Positions 34,865 through 43,354 of a stretch of 64,000 nucleotides of DNA are shown here, one piece after another. Both the position numbers and the translations under genes were made by a program. The notes beneath the pieces were generated by a model that saw only the letters and a list, made by a program, of their open reading frames with translations, searched no databases and was not told where the DNA came from. Source of the stretch: G963677085 sp963677085 (GTDB lineage: Bacteria; Planctomycetota; Planctomycetia; Pirellulales; Thermoguttaceae); assembly GCA_963677085.2 (NCBI GenBank), contig CAXXFH010000006.1, positions 682,001-746,000 on the forward strand, written 5' to 3'. How positions within the stretch are numbered: position 1 is the stretch's first letter; each line of letters opens with the position of its first letter.

Positions 34865-35094
34865 GGTGTCTCCCACGGTCTATTGATGTTTGTATTTCCA
34901 ATGCCGGAAACTACTATTTTAGATCGAGCGGGACGCGAAATGCAAGAAAACACCTCGGTTGGGGGCACGGCGTCGGGCAGAGCAGCGGGAAACTCGGCGG
35001 TCAGCTTTTTTCGACGGAAATGACCGAAGCTTCGAGGGGCCAGCGACGGCGATGTCTTACCCCAAGACGCGGTTTTGCTCTCGGCGATTTCTGG

Positions 35095-38000
35095 CTACGA
35101 GGTTGGCAGCGAGGTTTCTTCGCTGTTTTGTGCCACGATTTGCATTAGGTCGCGACGATTGATGGGTTTTGGCAGATAATCGTCGCAGCCGGCATCAAGA
35201 CACTTCTGGCGGTCGCCTGTCATGGCGTGTGCTGTCAGAGCGATGATTGGGCCTTGCCAGTCGGCGTTGCGCAACGCGCGTGTTGCGTCGTAGCCGTCCA
35301 TCTTGGGCATTTGCATATCCATGAGAATCACGTCGAACGGCGTTCCATTTTCGCGGGAGGTTAGGGCCAGTTCGACGGCCGTCTGTCCGTTGTCGGTCCA
35401 GGTTACTTCGGCGCCGGCCTTTTCGAGCAGGAAGCAAATGAGTCGCCGATTGTCGGGGCCGTCTTCGGCGAGGAGGATGCGGCAATCGAGCGAGGGCAAT
35501 TCGAGAGAGGGAATCTTCGCTGTGGGTTTTGGCGCCGTAGCGATCTGGGCGGGATTCTCGATGAGTTTCTTTCCCGCTCGGGGGCCCGCGGCAATGGTTA
35601 CTGTAAAGGTGCTTCCCTTGCCCCGTTCACTGATGACCGAGATTTTTCCGCCGAGCAATTCCGCGAGTCGTCGGCTGATGGTCAAGCCCAGGCCGGTGCC
35701 ACCGAAACGCCGTGTCGACGAGGTGTCGACCTGCGAAAACGGTCGAAACAATCGAGCCATCCCCGGGGCGGTAATGCCCACGCCCGTATCGATGATCTTG
35801 ATGTCGAGATACGTTTCGGTTTTCGTGTCGCGTCGAAAACGTACGACCAGGCGGACCACGCCCGTTTCGGTGAACTTGATGGCATTGCCGACGAGGTTGA
35901 TAAGAATTTGCCGCAGGCGAATCGGATCGGTGTGAATTTCGGCGGGCATGGGGCCGTCGTATTCGACGTGAAGTTGCAGGCCCTTGGCCGTCGCCTGTTC
36001 TTGCAGCAGGTTGGCCACATCGTTGATGATCTGGATGGTCGGACAATCGGCACGGCAAATATCGAATTTGCGGGCTTCGATTTTAGTGAGGTCGAGAATG
36101 TCGTTGATGATCCGCAGCAAATGAGTCGAATTGCGCGTGATCGTCTCGACGTGGCCGACCAGTTCTCCCTTGCCGAACGAACACGTACCGGGACACCCGT
36201 TGCCGATCAGGTCGGCGAAACCCATGATGGCGGTCATCGGTGTACGGATCTCGTGGCTCATGTTCGCCAGAAATTCGCTCTTGGCGCGGTTTGCCGCTTC
36301 GGCTGCGCGCTGCGATTCGGCCAACTGATCCTGGGCACGTTTGCGTTCGGTGATGTCTTCGAGCGCCTCGGCCGCACCCACCACCGCCCCTTGCGAGTTT
36401 TTGATCGTCACGGCGATAAACCGCAACCACTTTCCTCCAGGTGCCAAATGGGGGAAGAAATCGGTAACCTCATACGTCCCTTCCAGCAGCGCTGATTTGC
36501 TGCACTTTTCTTGGTACTGGCGGTCCAGGCCGGCTAAGTCGCCGTCGACCAGCATGTCACTGAGGCAGGAGCGTTTCCGATCGTAGAAGGCTTTCCAGTG
36601 TTCCGTCGTCCCGACCATTTCGTCGACCTTCAGGCCGCTAAGCTGCTCCATGGCCTGGTTCCAGTAGATGACCCTGTGGTCCTTGTCGATCACGAACTGG
36701 GCGATGGGCGAACCGTGAAGAATGTCTTTCACCTTTTGTTCGCTGTCGAGCAAAGCCTGTTCGGCCCGTTTGCGTTCCAAGACCTCGCAACGCAATTGTT
36801 CGTTGGCGGCGGTCAATTCCAGGGTGCGCTCACTGACCAGATTGGCCAGGTGGTCGCGGTAATGCGAGAGTTCGTCTTTGGACAGCTCAAGTTCCCGAAT
36901 TAGGTAATGGTGGCAGTTCTCCGGGCGGTTGAGCTGGTTGTGGATGGCGACGGTCATCCTCTCGCACGATCCATAACCGCACGAGCAACAATCGCGAAGG
37001 TCTTCTTCGTCCTGTTTGTGCATCGCGCGAAGGATGGCATCGCGCTGCTCGTCGCTGGGCAAGCGAACCGTGTTGTTTTTCGTCAGGTTGGCATACCGAC
37101 GCGAAAAGGCTTCCGGCATCCAGTAGGCGTCCAACGGGCATGGCTCGGCCTGTTGGTTCGTTTCGGTGTCGTGTTGCGGTTGCGTTTGCAGGAGGTGGTA
37201 ACGCTGCTTGAGTAGTGTCTCCACGGCGTCGGGGCCCGGTTTCTGCTCGACACTTCCCGGGCCACAACTGCATCCATGGCGGCAATTCAAGCAGTCGACC
37301 AACACGGGCAACTGGGTTTTGCCTTGATGAAGCAGCTCGGGAAGTGTGGCCAGGTATTCGTAAACACTCTGCTGTCCTTCGATCCGTCGCGTCACGTTGT
37401 GGATGTCCGGTTGCCACCTTTCGAGCGATTTCATCAGGCCGCCCGGCAAGGGAAAAAACATGGCCTCATCGGGCGTCGGATTTTGGAATCGCCGTTTCGC
37501 AAAATCGTCGAGTGAGAGTCCCTGCGAGCGGAGGTAACGTTCCACGGCGGCAAACGTTACGTTGTAGTTGCCCAGGCCCGTCTCGTCGAACTCCCGGCGC
37601 TTGGCTGGGCAAGGCGACAGGGCGACCACCTCGTGTTCCGCATATTGAGGGAAGAACTGCCGCACCGCCTTGATCGTGTGCAGCATGGGGCTGTCGATCG
37701 GCGCCAGGTATTCGATCAACTCGGGTTGGTAAATCTGAATGTAGCTGACCACGGCCGGGCAGGGTTGCGCAATCAGCATCCTTCGCGGCTCTCGTTGCAG
37801 GTGTTCCGCGTAGCTTCGTGCAGTCAATTCCGCACCAAAGCTCACATCAAACACCGCTTCGACGCCAAGTTGCCGCAACCAGCCGTTGAGATTCAGGTAG
37901 TGCTCGGGAAAATTCGACACCACGGAGGGAGCTACAATGGCGATCAGCCGTCGCTGCTGGGCCGCGGCCTGGAGAAACACTTCGAGATCGTCGGTGAAGT

Positions 38001-38184
38001 GTCGGGCCTGATGTTGACACGCCGAAAGACAACGCCCGCAACCGATGCACCCATCGGGATTGACATTGACGAAGTCCCCCGAGCCGTTGTTGCAGACTTT
38101 CACCGGACAGACAGCGATACATGCGTGACAATTCACGCACTTCTCTTCGTCGACCCGGATTACCTGCGACAAATGCCTTGCCAT
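35095..38184 (-). CDS. Hydrogenase-like H-cluster domain fused to PAS, histidine kinase and receiver
   Basis: A 1029-residue soluble protein. In order: two [4Fe-4S] motifs (Cys16/19/22/26 and 46/49/52/56); an H-cluster domain with Cys142 (QPCPAVV), Cys192 (SPCPAKR), Cys301 and Cys305 (NCRHGC); a Cys-rich CCSCGYGSC site near 400; a coiled coil; a PAS domain at about 475-620; HisKA with FLANMSHEIRTP near 640; a HATPase with LVGNAIKFTE, DTGVGI and GGTGLGLTI; and a receiver with LMDMQMPKMDG near 960. All H-cluster ligands are present, so it can be read as an H2 or redox sensor joined directly to a phosphorelay. The kinase hairpin contains an unusual CPGTC insert. Start 38184 has GGGAG upstream; 38253 is an alternative. 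Confidence 0.85.
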   Translation of the reverse strand: MARHLSQVIRVDEEKCVNCHACIAVCPVKVCNNGSGDFVNVNPDGCIGCGRCLSACQHQARHFTDDLEVFLQAAAQQRRLIAIVAPSVVSNFPEHYLNLNGWLRQLGVEAVFDVSFGAELTARSYAEHLQREPRRMLIAQPCPAVVSYIQIYQPELIEYLAPIDSPMLHTIKAVRQFFPQYAEHEVVALSPCPAKRREFDETGLGNYNVTFAAVERYLRSQGLSLDDFAKRRFQNPTPDEAMFFPLPGGLMKSLERWQPDIHNVTRRIEGQQSVYEYLATLPELLHQGKTQLPVLVDCLNCRHGCSCGPGSVEQKPGPDAVETLLKQRYHLLQTQPQHDTETNQQAEPCPLDAYWMPEAFSRRYANLTKNNTVRLPSDEQRDAILRAMHKQDEEDLRDCCSCGYGSCERMTVAIHNQLNRPENCHHYLIRELELSKDELSHYRDHLANLVSERTLELTAANEQLRCEVLERKRAEQALLDSEQKVKDILHGSPIAQFVIDKDHRVIYWNQAMEQLSGLKVDEMVGTTEHWKAFYDRKRSCLSDMLVDGDLAGLDRQYQEKCSKSALLEGTYEVTDFFPHLAPGGKWLRFIAVTIKNSQGAVVGAAEALEDITERKRAQDQLAESQRAAEAANRAKSEFLANMSHEIRTPMTAIMGFADLIGNGCPGTCSFGKGELVGHVETITRNSTHLLRIINDILDLTKIEARKFDICRADCPTIQIINDVANLLQEQATAKGLQLHVEYDGPMPAEIHTDPIRLRQILINLVGNAIKFTETGVVRLVVRFRRDTKTETYLDIKIIDTGVGITAPGMARLFRPFSQVDTSSTRRFGGTGLGLTISRRLAELLGGKISVISERGKGSTFTVTIAAGPRAGKKLIENPAQIATAPKPTAKIPSLELPSLDCRILLAEDGPDNRRLICFLLEKAGAEVTWTDNGQTAVELALTSRENGTPFDVILMDMQMPKMDGYDATRALRNADWQGPIIALTAHAMTGDRQKCLDAGCDDYLPKPINRRDLMQIVAQNSEETSLPTS

Positions 38185-38527
38185 TTGACTCCCAAGCCTG
38201 CCCTTGGTTGCCAGTTGTCTCGTTCCGTTCGGTTCTGCTACCAGCGGGAACATGCGCACCGCGGTTGGAACTTTATGCAAGCATAGGGCACGGTGATACA
38301 CGAATCAGGAACGTGTTTCAGAGGGCTTTCCGTTGCCGCCATGAGGGCTGTTGGGCTGTAGCGGTTGTGCGGGCAAACGCCGTTCTGGCTTTAGCCACCG
38401 CCCACCCCAGCGGCGCGTTCCCCAAGGTAGGTACCATGTGTGGCTGGCTCGAGAGATAACAGCGCCAACGCGGGATCGACGTGCTGCAAAGCCGCGACGA
38501 GTGGTCGCGGAAATCGCGCGGCGGCCA
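38185..38527. other. Intergenic region between the sensor kinase and the DUF1559 gene
   Basis: About 340 bases without a recognisable gene. I see a short CGCGACGAGTGGTCGCG-type stem near 38490-38510 just past the DUF1559 stop codon, which may be its terminator, and otherwise nothing notable. Confidence 0.5.
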
Positions 38528-39517
38528 CTACCAGCTTTGAGGTGTCACTTGCCCATCGTTGCGGCTGCCGAGATGCCTGTGGACCATGCGATCGATCGAA
38601 TAGGGGATGCACTGGACCGAGCCGTCGCAGAAGACCATGTTGAAGCCAGCGGCGTGGGCGCTGCCGAAGGCTTCGCCGGGCGTCGACGAGCCGGCTCGAT
38701 CCTGGCTGGGCCGATATCCAGGGCTGCCGTTGGGATCGCTGGGGTCGTAGTACGTCCACCGCAACGTGTCCTGGTCGGCTCCGATGTACAGGTTTTGGTC
38801 GTCGGCGTCGTCGTCGCCCGTCTCGTAGCAGTCGGGATTGATGTAGCGTTCGCCGACGAAGTAGGTGTTGGTGGTGCCGTCGCGAATGGCTGCCATCCGT
38901 ATTTCGCTTCGTTCGTAAACCACACCGTCGGACTCGTAACTGGACGGGCTGGCGTCGCCATCGGCCAGGCTGCTGGGACCGCCGTTGGCTACGCCGTTGG
39001 CACTGCACGAGCCGCCGTTGGCAGCGTAGTCGCCACGAGCGATCGTTGCCGGGACATTGCTCTGGCTGTGGAAATTGCGGATGGGACGTTGATCGTAATA
39101 ATAGGCCTTCGCCGGGCGACGACTGGGGCAGTGGAACGTCGTCAGGGGTGTCGAAAGCACTTGTGCCAACTGGGTGTCGAAGGTTTGGGCGTCGGTGCTC
39201 GACGGCAAGTTGTAGAGCGTTTGCTGCTCGATATAGGGTAGCAGGCTGTAGGGCCACCCACCCGGCTGACGGCGACCGAAGCCGCGGTCGGGCTGGCCTA
39301 CCCAAGTCCACCCCCAACCGCCCGTGGGAAAGAAACCGTTGGCACTCTCGTGCGACAGGGCAGCTAGGCCGATCTGCTTGAGGTTGTTCTGGCACTGCAA
39401 TCGCCGGGCCGCTTCCCGAGCCGACTGCACGGCCGGCAGCAACAGCCCGATGAGGATGCCAATGATGGCGATGACCACTAGAAGTTCTACTAGGGTAAAA
39501 GCACGTTTCCTGTTCAT
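38528..39517 (-). CDS. DUF1559 prepilin-like (type II pseudopilin-like) protein
   Basis: A 329-residue member of the large DUF1559 family characteristic of planctomycetes. It opens with a type IV prepilin-type N-terminus: a short basic leader, then RAFTLVELLVVIAIIGILIG, then AVQSAREAARRLQCQNNLKQIGLA. Further along are DGTTNTYFVGER near residue 235 and the C-terminal H-x-G..F-x-DGSV signature (HAAGFNMVFCDGSVQCIP near 295). The ATG at 39517 is fixed by the prepilin leader. Function is probably surface or pseudopilus-related; many paralogues are expected in the genome. The upstream DNA is a mosaic repeat. Confidence 0.92.
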   Translation of the reverse strand: MNRKRAFTLVELLVVIAIIGILIGLLLPAVQSAREAARRLQCQNNLKQIGLAALSHESANGFFPTGGWGWTWVGQPDRGFGRRQPGGWPYSLLPYIEQQTLYNLPSSTDAQTFDTQLAQVLSTPLTTFHCPSRRPAKAYYYDQRPIRNFHSQSNVPATIARGDYAANGGSCSANGVANGGPSSLADGDASPSSYESDGVVYERSEIRMAAIRDGTTNTYFVGERYINPDCYETGDDDADDQNLYIGADQDTLRWTYYDPSDPNGSPGYRPSQDRAGSSTPGEAFGSAHAAGFNMVFCDGSVQCIPYSIDRMVHRHLGSRNDGQVTPQSW

Positions 39518-39537
39518 GACGCTGTCCCTATTTCCCA

Positions 39538-40149
39538 AGACGTGTCGCGAAAGCCTCTCCCCACTCCCCCTTGGGGTATTGGTATCTACACAAGTCAACC
39601 AGCGTGTTTGTTCGGCGGTTCGATTTCCGGACGTGCTCGAACCTTTTGATATACAATGGGTTGTGCGTTTTTTATTTACCACGAAGGACGCGAAGGTCAC
39701 GAAGGAAGAAGAACGGTGCAGTGGTTCTCGGAAAGGACCGAGAACCCAAAAAAGACGACGCCTCGTTGTTGTTCGAAGAATTCTCTCGCAAAGGCGCAAA
39801 GTCGCCAAGGCTGAATGGCTTTCTCTTGGCGACTTTGCGCCTTTGCGAAAGAATTCTTCTTCCTCTTTCACGTTTTACAGACGGGCATCGCCGTATCGAG
39901 GAGTCTTTCTGTCTCGTCTTCCTTCGTGTTCTTCGTGACCTTCGTGGTTTTTATCTGCTCACCTGAACCTATTGCAGCGAAATGCTTTTGGTTTTCCGCG
40001 AGGCGAGATGTGTAGATACCTATGCCCTTGGGGAGAGGGGATTGTCGCAGCAAGAACCTTTCCGAGAATAAAGCCTTCACCGCTTCAGGCCGCCCTCACC
40101 CGGCGGCTTTGCCGCCACCCTCTCCCGCCGAGCGGGAGAGGGTACGCAT
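39538..40149. repeat. Degenerate outer MITE-like element, copy 2, carrying a nested element
   Basis: The left end AGACGTGTCGCGAAAGC is a worn version of AGAACGTGTTTTGAAAAGC. The right part contains CCGCCCTCACCCGGCGGC and GAGAGGGTACGC, as in the copy at 47699-47888. It stops at the TAA stop codon of the next gene (40150). The segment 39574-40027 is a separate inserted element. Confidence 0.6.
39574..40027. mobile_element. Non-autonomous element with GGGCATAGGTATCTACACA ends, copy 2
   Basis: The left end GGGTATTGGTATCTACACA (39574-39592) and right end TGTGTAGATACCTATGCCC (40009-40027) bound a 454-base segment in the opposite orientation to copy 1 (14756-15109). Shared interior includes the AAAAACCACGAAGG and GGCGCAAAG blocks and the GTTGACTT/AAGTCAACC edge. 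Like copy 1 it sits in the CCCC..GGGG centre of the outer repeat. Confidence 0.7.
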
Positions 40150-41031
40150 TTAGCGACGGCGCCAGCCGATCAGGCCGACCCCGAACAGCGCCGCGGTCAA
40201 CAGGGCGCAACTGCTCGGTTCGGGAACGGCTGTTACGGTGAACTCGATGATTGGTACGTTGCTGCCCGCGTCGCGCGAGCTGAAAAGCATCTGTTTGCCA
40301 CCTCGATCCGCTGCGACAGCGTTGGGGTTGACATCGTCGACGCGGGCGAGAAGGGTGAAACCTTTGTGGCTAACCAGGTCCGAGCCGTCGGCGGCGAAGG
40401 CGCCCGTGACGTCGAACGTTTGCCAACTACCGACGGTGCCGCCGTCGACAGTAATCGTATCGAGGGTTTGCGAGGCAACGAAGTCGGCCGTGCCGTGATC
40501 TCCACCGCCTGCCCAGAAACCGGTGGAATAGACTTGGTTACCCCAGGTCGATTCGCCGTCGAGTGCTGCCGCGCCGTCGCGGCCGTTGCTTGCCCCTGTT
40601 CCTTCGGTAAACGCTGAGGTAGCCTTGAATATGTCGATGGTTTGGGTGGTGGTTGAACTATTGCCGGCGGTGCCAACATGATACAGTTTCAACGTGACAG
40701 TGCTTATTTGTAGGTTGTTGGCGCCCAGATATCCGGCGAGCGATCCGTAATCGAAGTCGATGAGGGTTCGGGTGTCGTCTGCTTCGTTGGTATCGGTGTA
40801 CTGGCCGAGGACGAGATTGGTCTCTGCGCCCGTATTGCGGTCGCCGTTATCGGCTTCACGCAGGTGTAGGTCGCGAGTCCCTTCGTAGATGCTTACGCCG
40901 TCGCCGCCCGCTTCGACGGGTGTCAGTGCGCCGTCTTGAAATGTGATCACGGTTTCTGCTCGCGCGAGAGCGGCCGACAGCGCAAGCTGTAGCATTGCTA
41001 CCGATAGAAGTAAAGCACTACGTCTCATCAT
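40150..41031 (-). CDS. Secreted PEP-CTERM protein with a DNRLRE-like domain
   Basis: A 293-residue exported protein with a signal peptide (ending ALARAET at about residue 26) and a PEP-CTERM tail (VPEPSSCALLTAALFGVGLI then WRRR). The body is a beta-rich domain resembling DNRLRE proteins: TRDLHLREADNGDRNTGAE, TRTLIDFDYGSL, VTLKLYH, STWGNQVYST and QTFDVTGAFAADGSD. The C-terminal half of the neighbouring FecR-like protein contains the same blocks in the same order, so the two arose by duplication. AAGGAG lies just before adjacent ATG codons at 41031 and 41028; either may be used. Confidence 0.8.
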   Translation of the reverse strand: MMRRSALLLSVAMLQLALSAALARAETVITFQDGALTPVEAGGDGVSIYEGTRDLHLREADNGDRNTGAETNLVLGQYTDTNEADDTRTLIDFDYGSLAGYLGANNLQISTVTLKLYHVGTAGNSSTTTQTIDIFKATSAFTEGTGASNGRDGAAALDGESTWGNQVYSTGFWAGGGDHGTADFVASQTLDTITVDGGTVGSWQTFDVTGAFAADGSDLVSHKGFTLLARVDDVNPNAVAADRGGKQMLFSSRDAGSNVPIIEFTVTAVPEPSSCALLTAALFGVGLIGWRRR

Positions 41032-41060
41032 GTGTCTCCTTCAAAACGAGTACAACAGCC

Positions 41061-42821
41061 TCAATTTTTAGACGATGTCGTTGCCGTCTTCTCTTGCAGT
41101 TGGAAAATAAGCATGGGCCGACACTGATTCGCCTCGGACGACGAGAACAGCATTTGCTTGCCGCCCGATCGATCCCGTTCGGCATTCGGATTGGCATTGT
41201 CGACACGGGACAAAAGGACCAGCCCGGCGTGATCGGCCAGGTCGGAGCCGTCGGGAGCGAAGGCGGCCGTGACGTCGAAGGTTCGCCAGGTGCGCACGGT
41301 TGCGTCGCCTAGGGTGAGCGTATCGAGGGGGTGCGAAGGCACGAAGTCGGCCTCGCTGTGATGTCCACCCCCGGCCCAAGGACGTGTCGGAAACGCTTGG
41401 CTGCCCCAGGTGGATTCATCGATCGAGGCTTCGTGCCCGTCACGGCCGTTGCTTGCCTTGGCGCCTTCGTTGAAGTTGGATATCGCGGGGAAAATGTCGA
41501 CCGTCTGACCGGTAGCGGGACTATTTCCAGCGATACCGGCATGGTAGAGTTTCAGCGTGACCGAGGCGATCCGCAGGTTGTTGGTGGCCAAGCACTGGGC
41601 GAGCGATCCACAGTCGAAGTCGATGAGAATACGAGTGTTGTCTTCTTCGTTGTCGGCATATTGTCCCAGGGCCAGGTTGGGTTCGGCGCCCGTGTTGTAG
41701 AGGCCGCCGTCAGCTTCGCGAAGGTGCATGTCTCGGGTACCTTCGTAGACACTGGTACCATCGCCACCAGCTTGTTTGGGTATTGGTCGCCCGTCTTGGA
41801 AGATCGCCATGGTGGTGTCGCGCGGCACGATGGCTTTCAGCCGTAGATTCGCCAAGGCGTCGTCGAGCGGCAAGCACAAAGATGGTTCTCCCGGGGCGGC
41901 GTAGCGCACCGCTTGGCCTTTGGCAAGTTGCGTGGGCTTGGTGCCGGTTGTTTGCGAGGCCAATTGCGCCACTTCGACTCGACCTTCGAAGACGTGGACT
42001 TCAGTGGCTCCGAGCTTATCGACAAGAAGACCGAAGCAAGTTCCCAGATCGGTCACCTTGGCGCCAGGCGTTTGTACTGTAAAACCGTTGGCCGTCGCCG
42101 GTACCTGGGCGACGAGCCGACCGTGCTCCAGGAAACCCATGTTGCGTTCGGTGACGGTGTACTCCACCGGTCCTTCGAGCACCACTCGGGCACCGGAGCC
42201 ATAGGTTATTTCCAGCAGGCCCGCGTCGACCGCCAATCGCTGGCCGGTCAGCAAATGACCGAAGTCGGCTGGTCGCTTTGCTTCTTTTGACCAGCAACAG
42301 TCGGGCGATACCCTCAGCGAGGCGACCACTTCGACCTTGAGGGCATCGTTGCTGTTTTGGGCCGTTTGCTGCTGGTTGGTAGCAACCCAACCGAAAAAAC
42401 CGAGCCAGAACAGTAGGGTCAATATGCCGGCTGCGGCGAGGAATCGGATGGGATGAAGTTGCCAATGGATCGACTCGGCCAGTGTGGCCGCGGACCGCAG
42501 AACGGAGGGCCGCTGTTCGACAGACAAAGCGTCGGCATCTACCGAATCAAAAACCGATTCTTCGGTGGCCGCTGTCTGAATCAATTGAGCCAAGTGTCGA
42601 CCGTGGGCGTCGGACATTCCAGGAAGATCGCGAGGGTCCGCATCGCCCCACTCCAGGTCGACCACGAGTTCCATGGTCGCAATATATCGTCGTCGGGCGG
42701 CCGGTTCGTCGCGGATGAACGTCTCCAGGCGACCGAATTGTTCGTCGCTGATTTGATCGTCGCACAGGGCGTCCAGCAGGGCGTCGAGTTCGTCGGGATA
42801 GGGTGCCGTGAGTGCCGTCAT
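41061..42821 (-). CDS. FecR-like anti-sigma membrane protein fused to a DNRLRE-like domain
   Basis: A 586-residue protein. Residues 1-120 are cytoplasmic and include an anti-sigma-like segment (DDQISDEQFGRLETFIRDEPAARRRYI). One membrane helix lies at about 126-150 (LAAAGILTLLFWLGFFGWVA), followed by a FecR domain (DAGLLEITYGSGARVVLEGP..GFTVQTPGAKVTDLGT..HVFEGRVEVA). From about residue 360 a DNRLRE-like domain follows, homologous to the PEP-CTERM protein encoded just downstream (TSVYEGTRDMHLREADGG is nearly shared). The start ATG overlaps the sigma factor stop (ATGA). It probably holds the sigma factor inactive, with the outer domain receiving a signal. The C-terminal fusion is unusual for FecR proteins. 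Confidence 0.8.
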   Translation of the reverse strand: MTALTAPYPDELDALLDALCDDQISDEQFGRLETFIRDEPAARRRYIATMELVVDLEWGDADPRDLPGMSDAHGRHLAQLIQTAATEESVFDSVDADALSVEQRPSVLRSAATLAESIHWQLHPIRFLAAAGILTLLFWLGFFGWVATNQQQTAQNSNDALKVEVVASLRVSPDCCWSKEAKRPADFGHLLTGQRLAVDAGLLEITYGSGARVVLEGPVEYTVTERNMGFLEHGRLVAQVPATANGFTVQTPGAKVTDLGTCFGLLVDKLGATEVHVFEGRVEVAQLASQTTGTKPTQLAKGQAVRYAAPGEPSLCLPLDDALANLRLKAIVPRDTTMAIFQDGRPIPKQAGGDGTSVYEGTRDMHLREADGGLYNTGAEPNLALGQYADNEEDNTRILIDFDCGSLAQCLATNNLRIASVTLKLYHAGIAGNSPATGQTVDIFPAISNFNEGAKASNGRDGHEASIDESTWGSQAFPTRPWAGGGHHSEADFVPSHPLDTLTLGDATVRTWRTFDVTAAFAPDGSDLADHAGLVLLSRVDNANPNAERDRSGGKQMLFSSSEANQCRPMLIFQLQEKTATTSSKN

Positions 42822-43354
42822 TGCGGTGTCCCTTCCGTGGCGATGGTGCGCTCGATGCAGACAAGCAGCGTGCGGCGGATTCGTCCCAGGGCCTTGTACA
42901 CCGTATTCAGCGGACGCCCCACTCGTTCGGCCAATTCGACCGTGGTGGTCTTTTGTTGGTAACGCTGCTCGATGAGTTGGCGGTCGCGAGGGCGGAGTTT
43001 TTTGAGACACTGCGCCAGGGCAGTGCGGCGTGCGTCGAGCAACTCAGGCTGGACCGGCACGTCGTCGGCGATCGTTTGGACCACCTCGTCGTGGAACACG
43101 TGCCGATCGCGTCGCCGTTGTTTGCAGAAGGCCAATACGCGGTTGCGAGCGACCTGCCGGGCCCAGGCCGTGAAATCGGTGCCCGGCTCGAAGTCTTCGA
43201 ACGCCCGCCAAAATGCGATGCACGTTTCCTGGAATACCTCCTCGGCGTCGTCGCGGTTGGGCAGCAAGACACGGATATACGCGTAGATCTGCCGCTGGCG
43301 GCGGTTGTAGAGCGAGAGGAATTCTTCGGTTTGCTGGGCCTGATTCACGGCCAT
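42818..43354 (-). CDS. ECF-type RNA polymerase sigma factor
   Basis: A 178-residue sigma-70 family protein of ECF size, with region 2 (YAYIRVLLPNRDDAEEVFQETCIAFWRAF) at about residues 24-52 and region 4 (LKKLRPRDRQLIEQRYQQKTT and VELAERVGRPLNTVYKALGRIR) at about 118-162. The form, including the FxPGTDFTAWARQVARN stretch, is typical of planctomycete ECF factors paired with FecR-domain proteins. Its stop overlaps the start of the FecR-like gene by four bases, so the pair is coupled. Targets are unknown; the adjacent PEP-CTERM gene is a reasonable candidate. Confidence 0.9.
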   Translation of the reverse strand: MAVNQAQQTEEFLSLYNRRQRQIYAYIRVLLPNRDDAEEVFQETCIAFWRAFEDFEPGTDFTAWARQVARNRVLAFCKQRRRDRHVFHDEVVQTIADDVPVQPELLDARRTALAQCLKKLRPRDRQLIEQRYQQKTTTVELAERVGRPLNTVYKALGRIRRTLLVCIERTIATEGTPQ

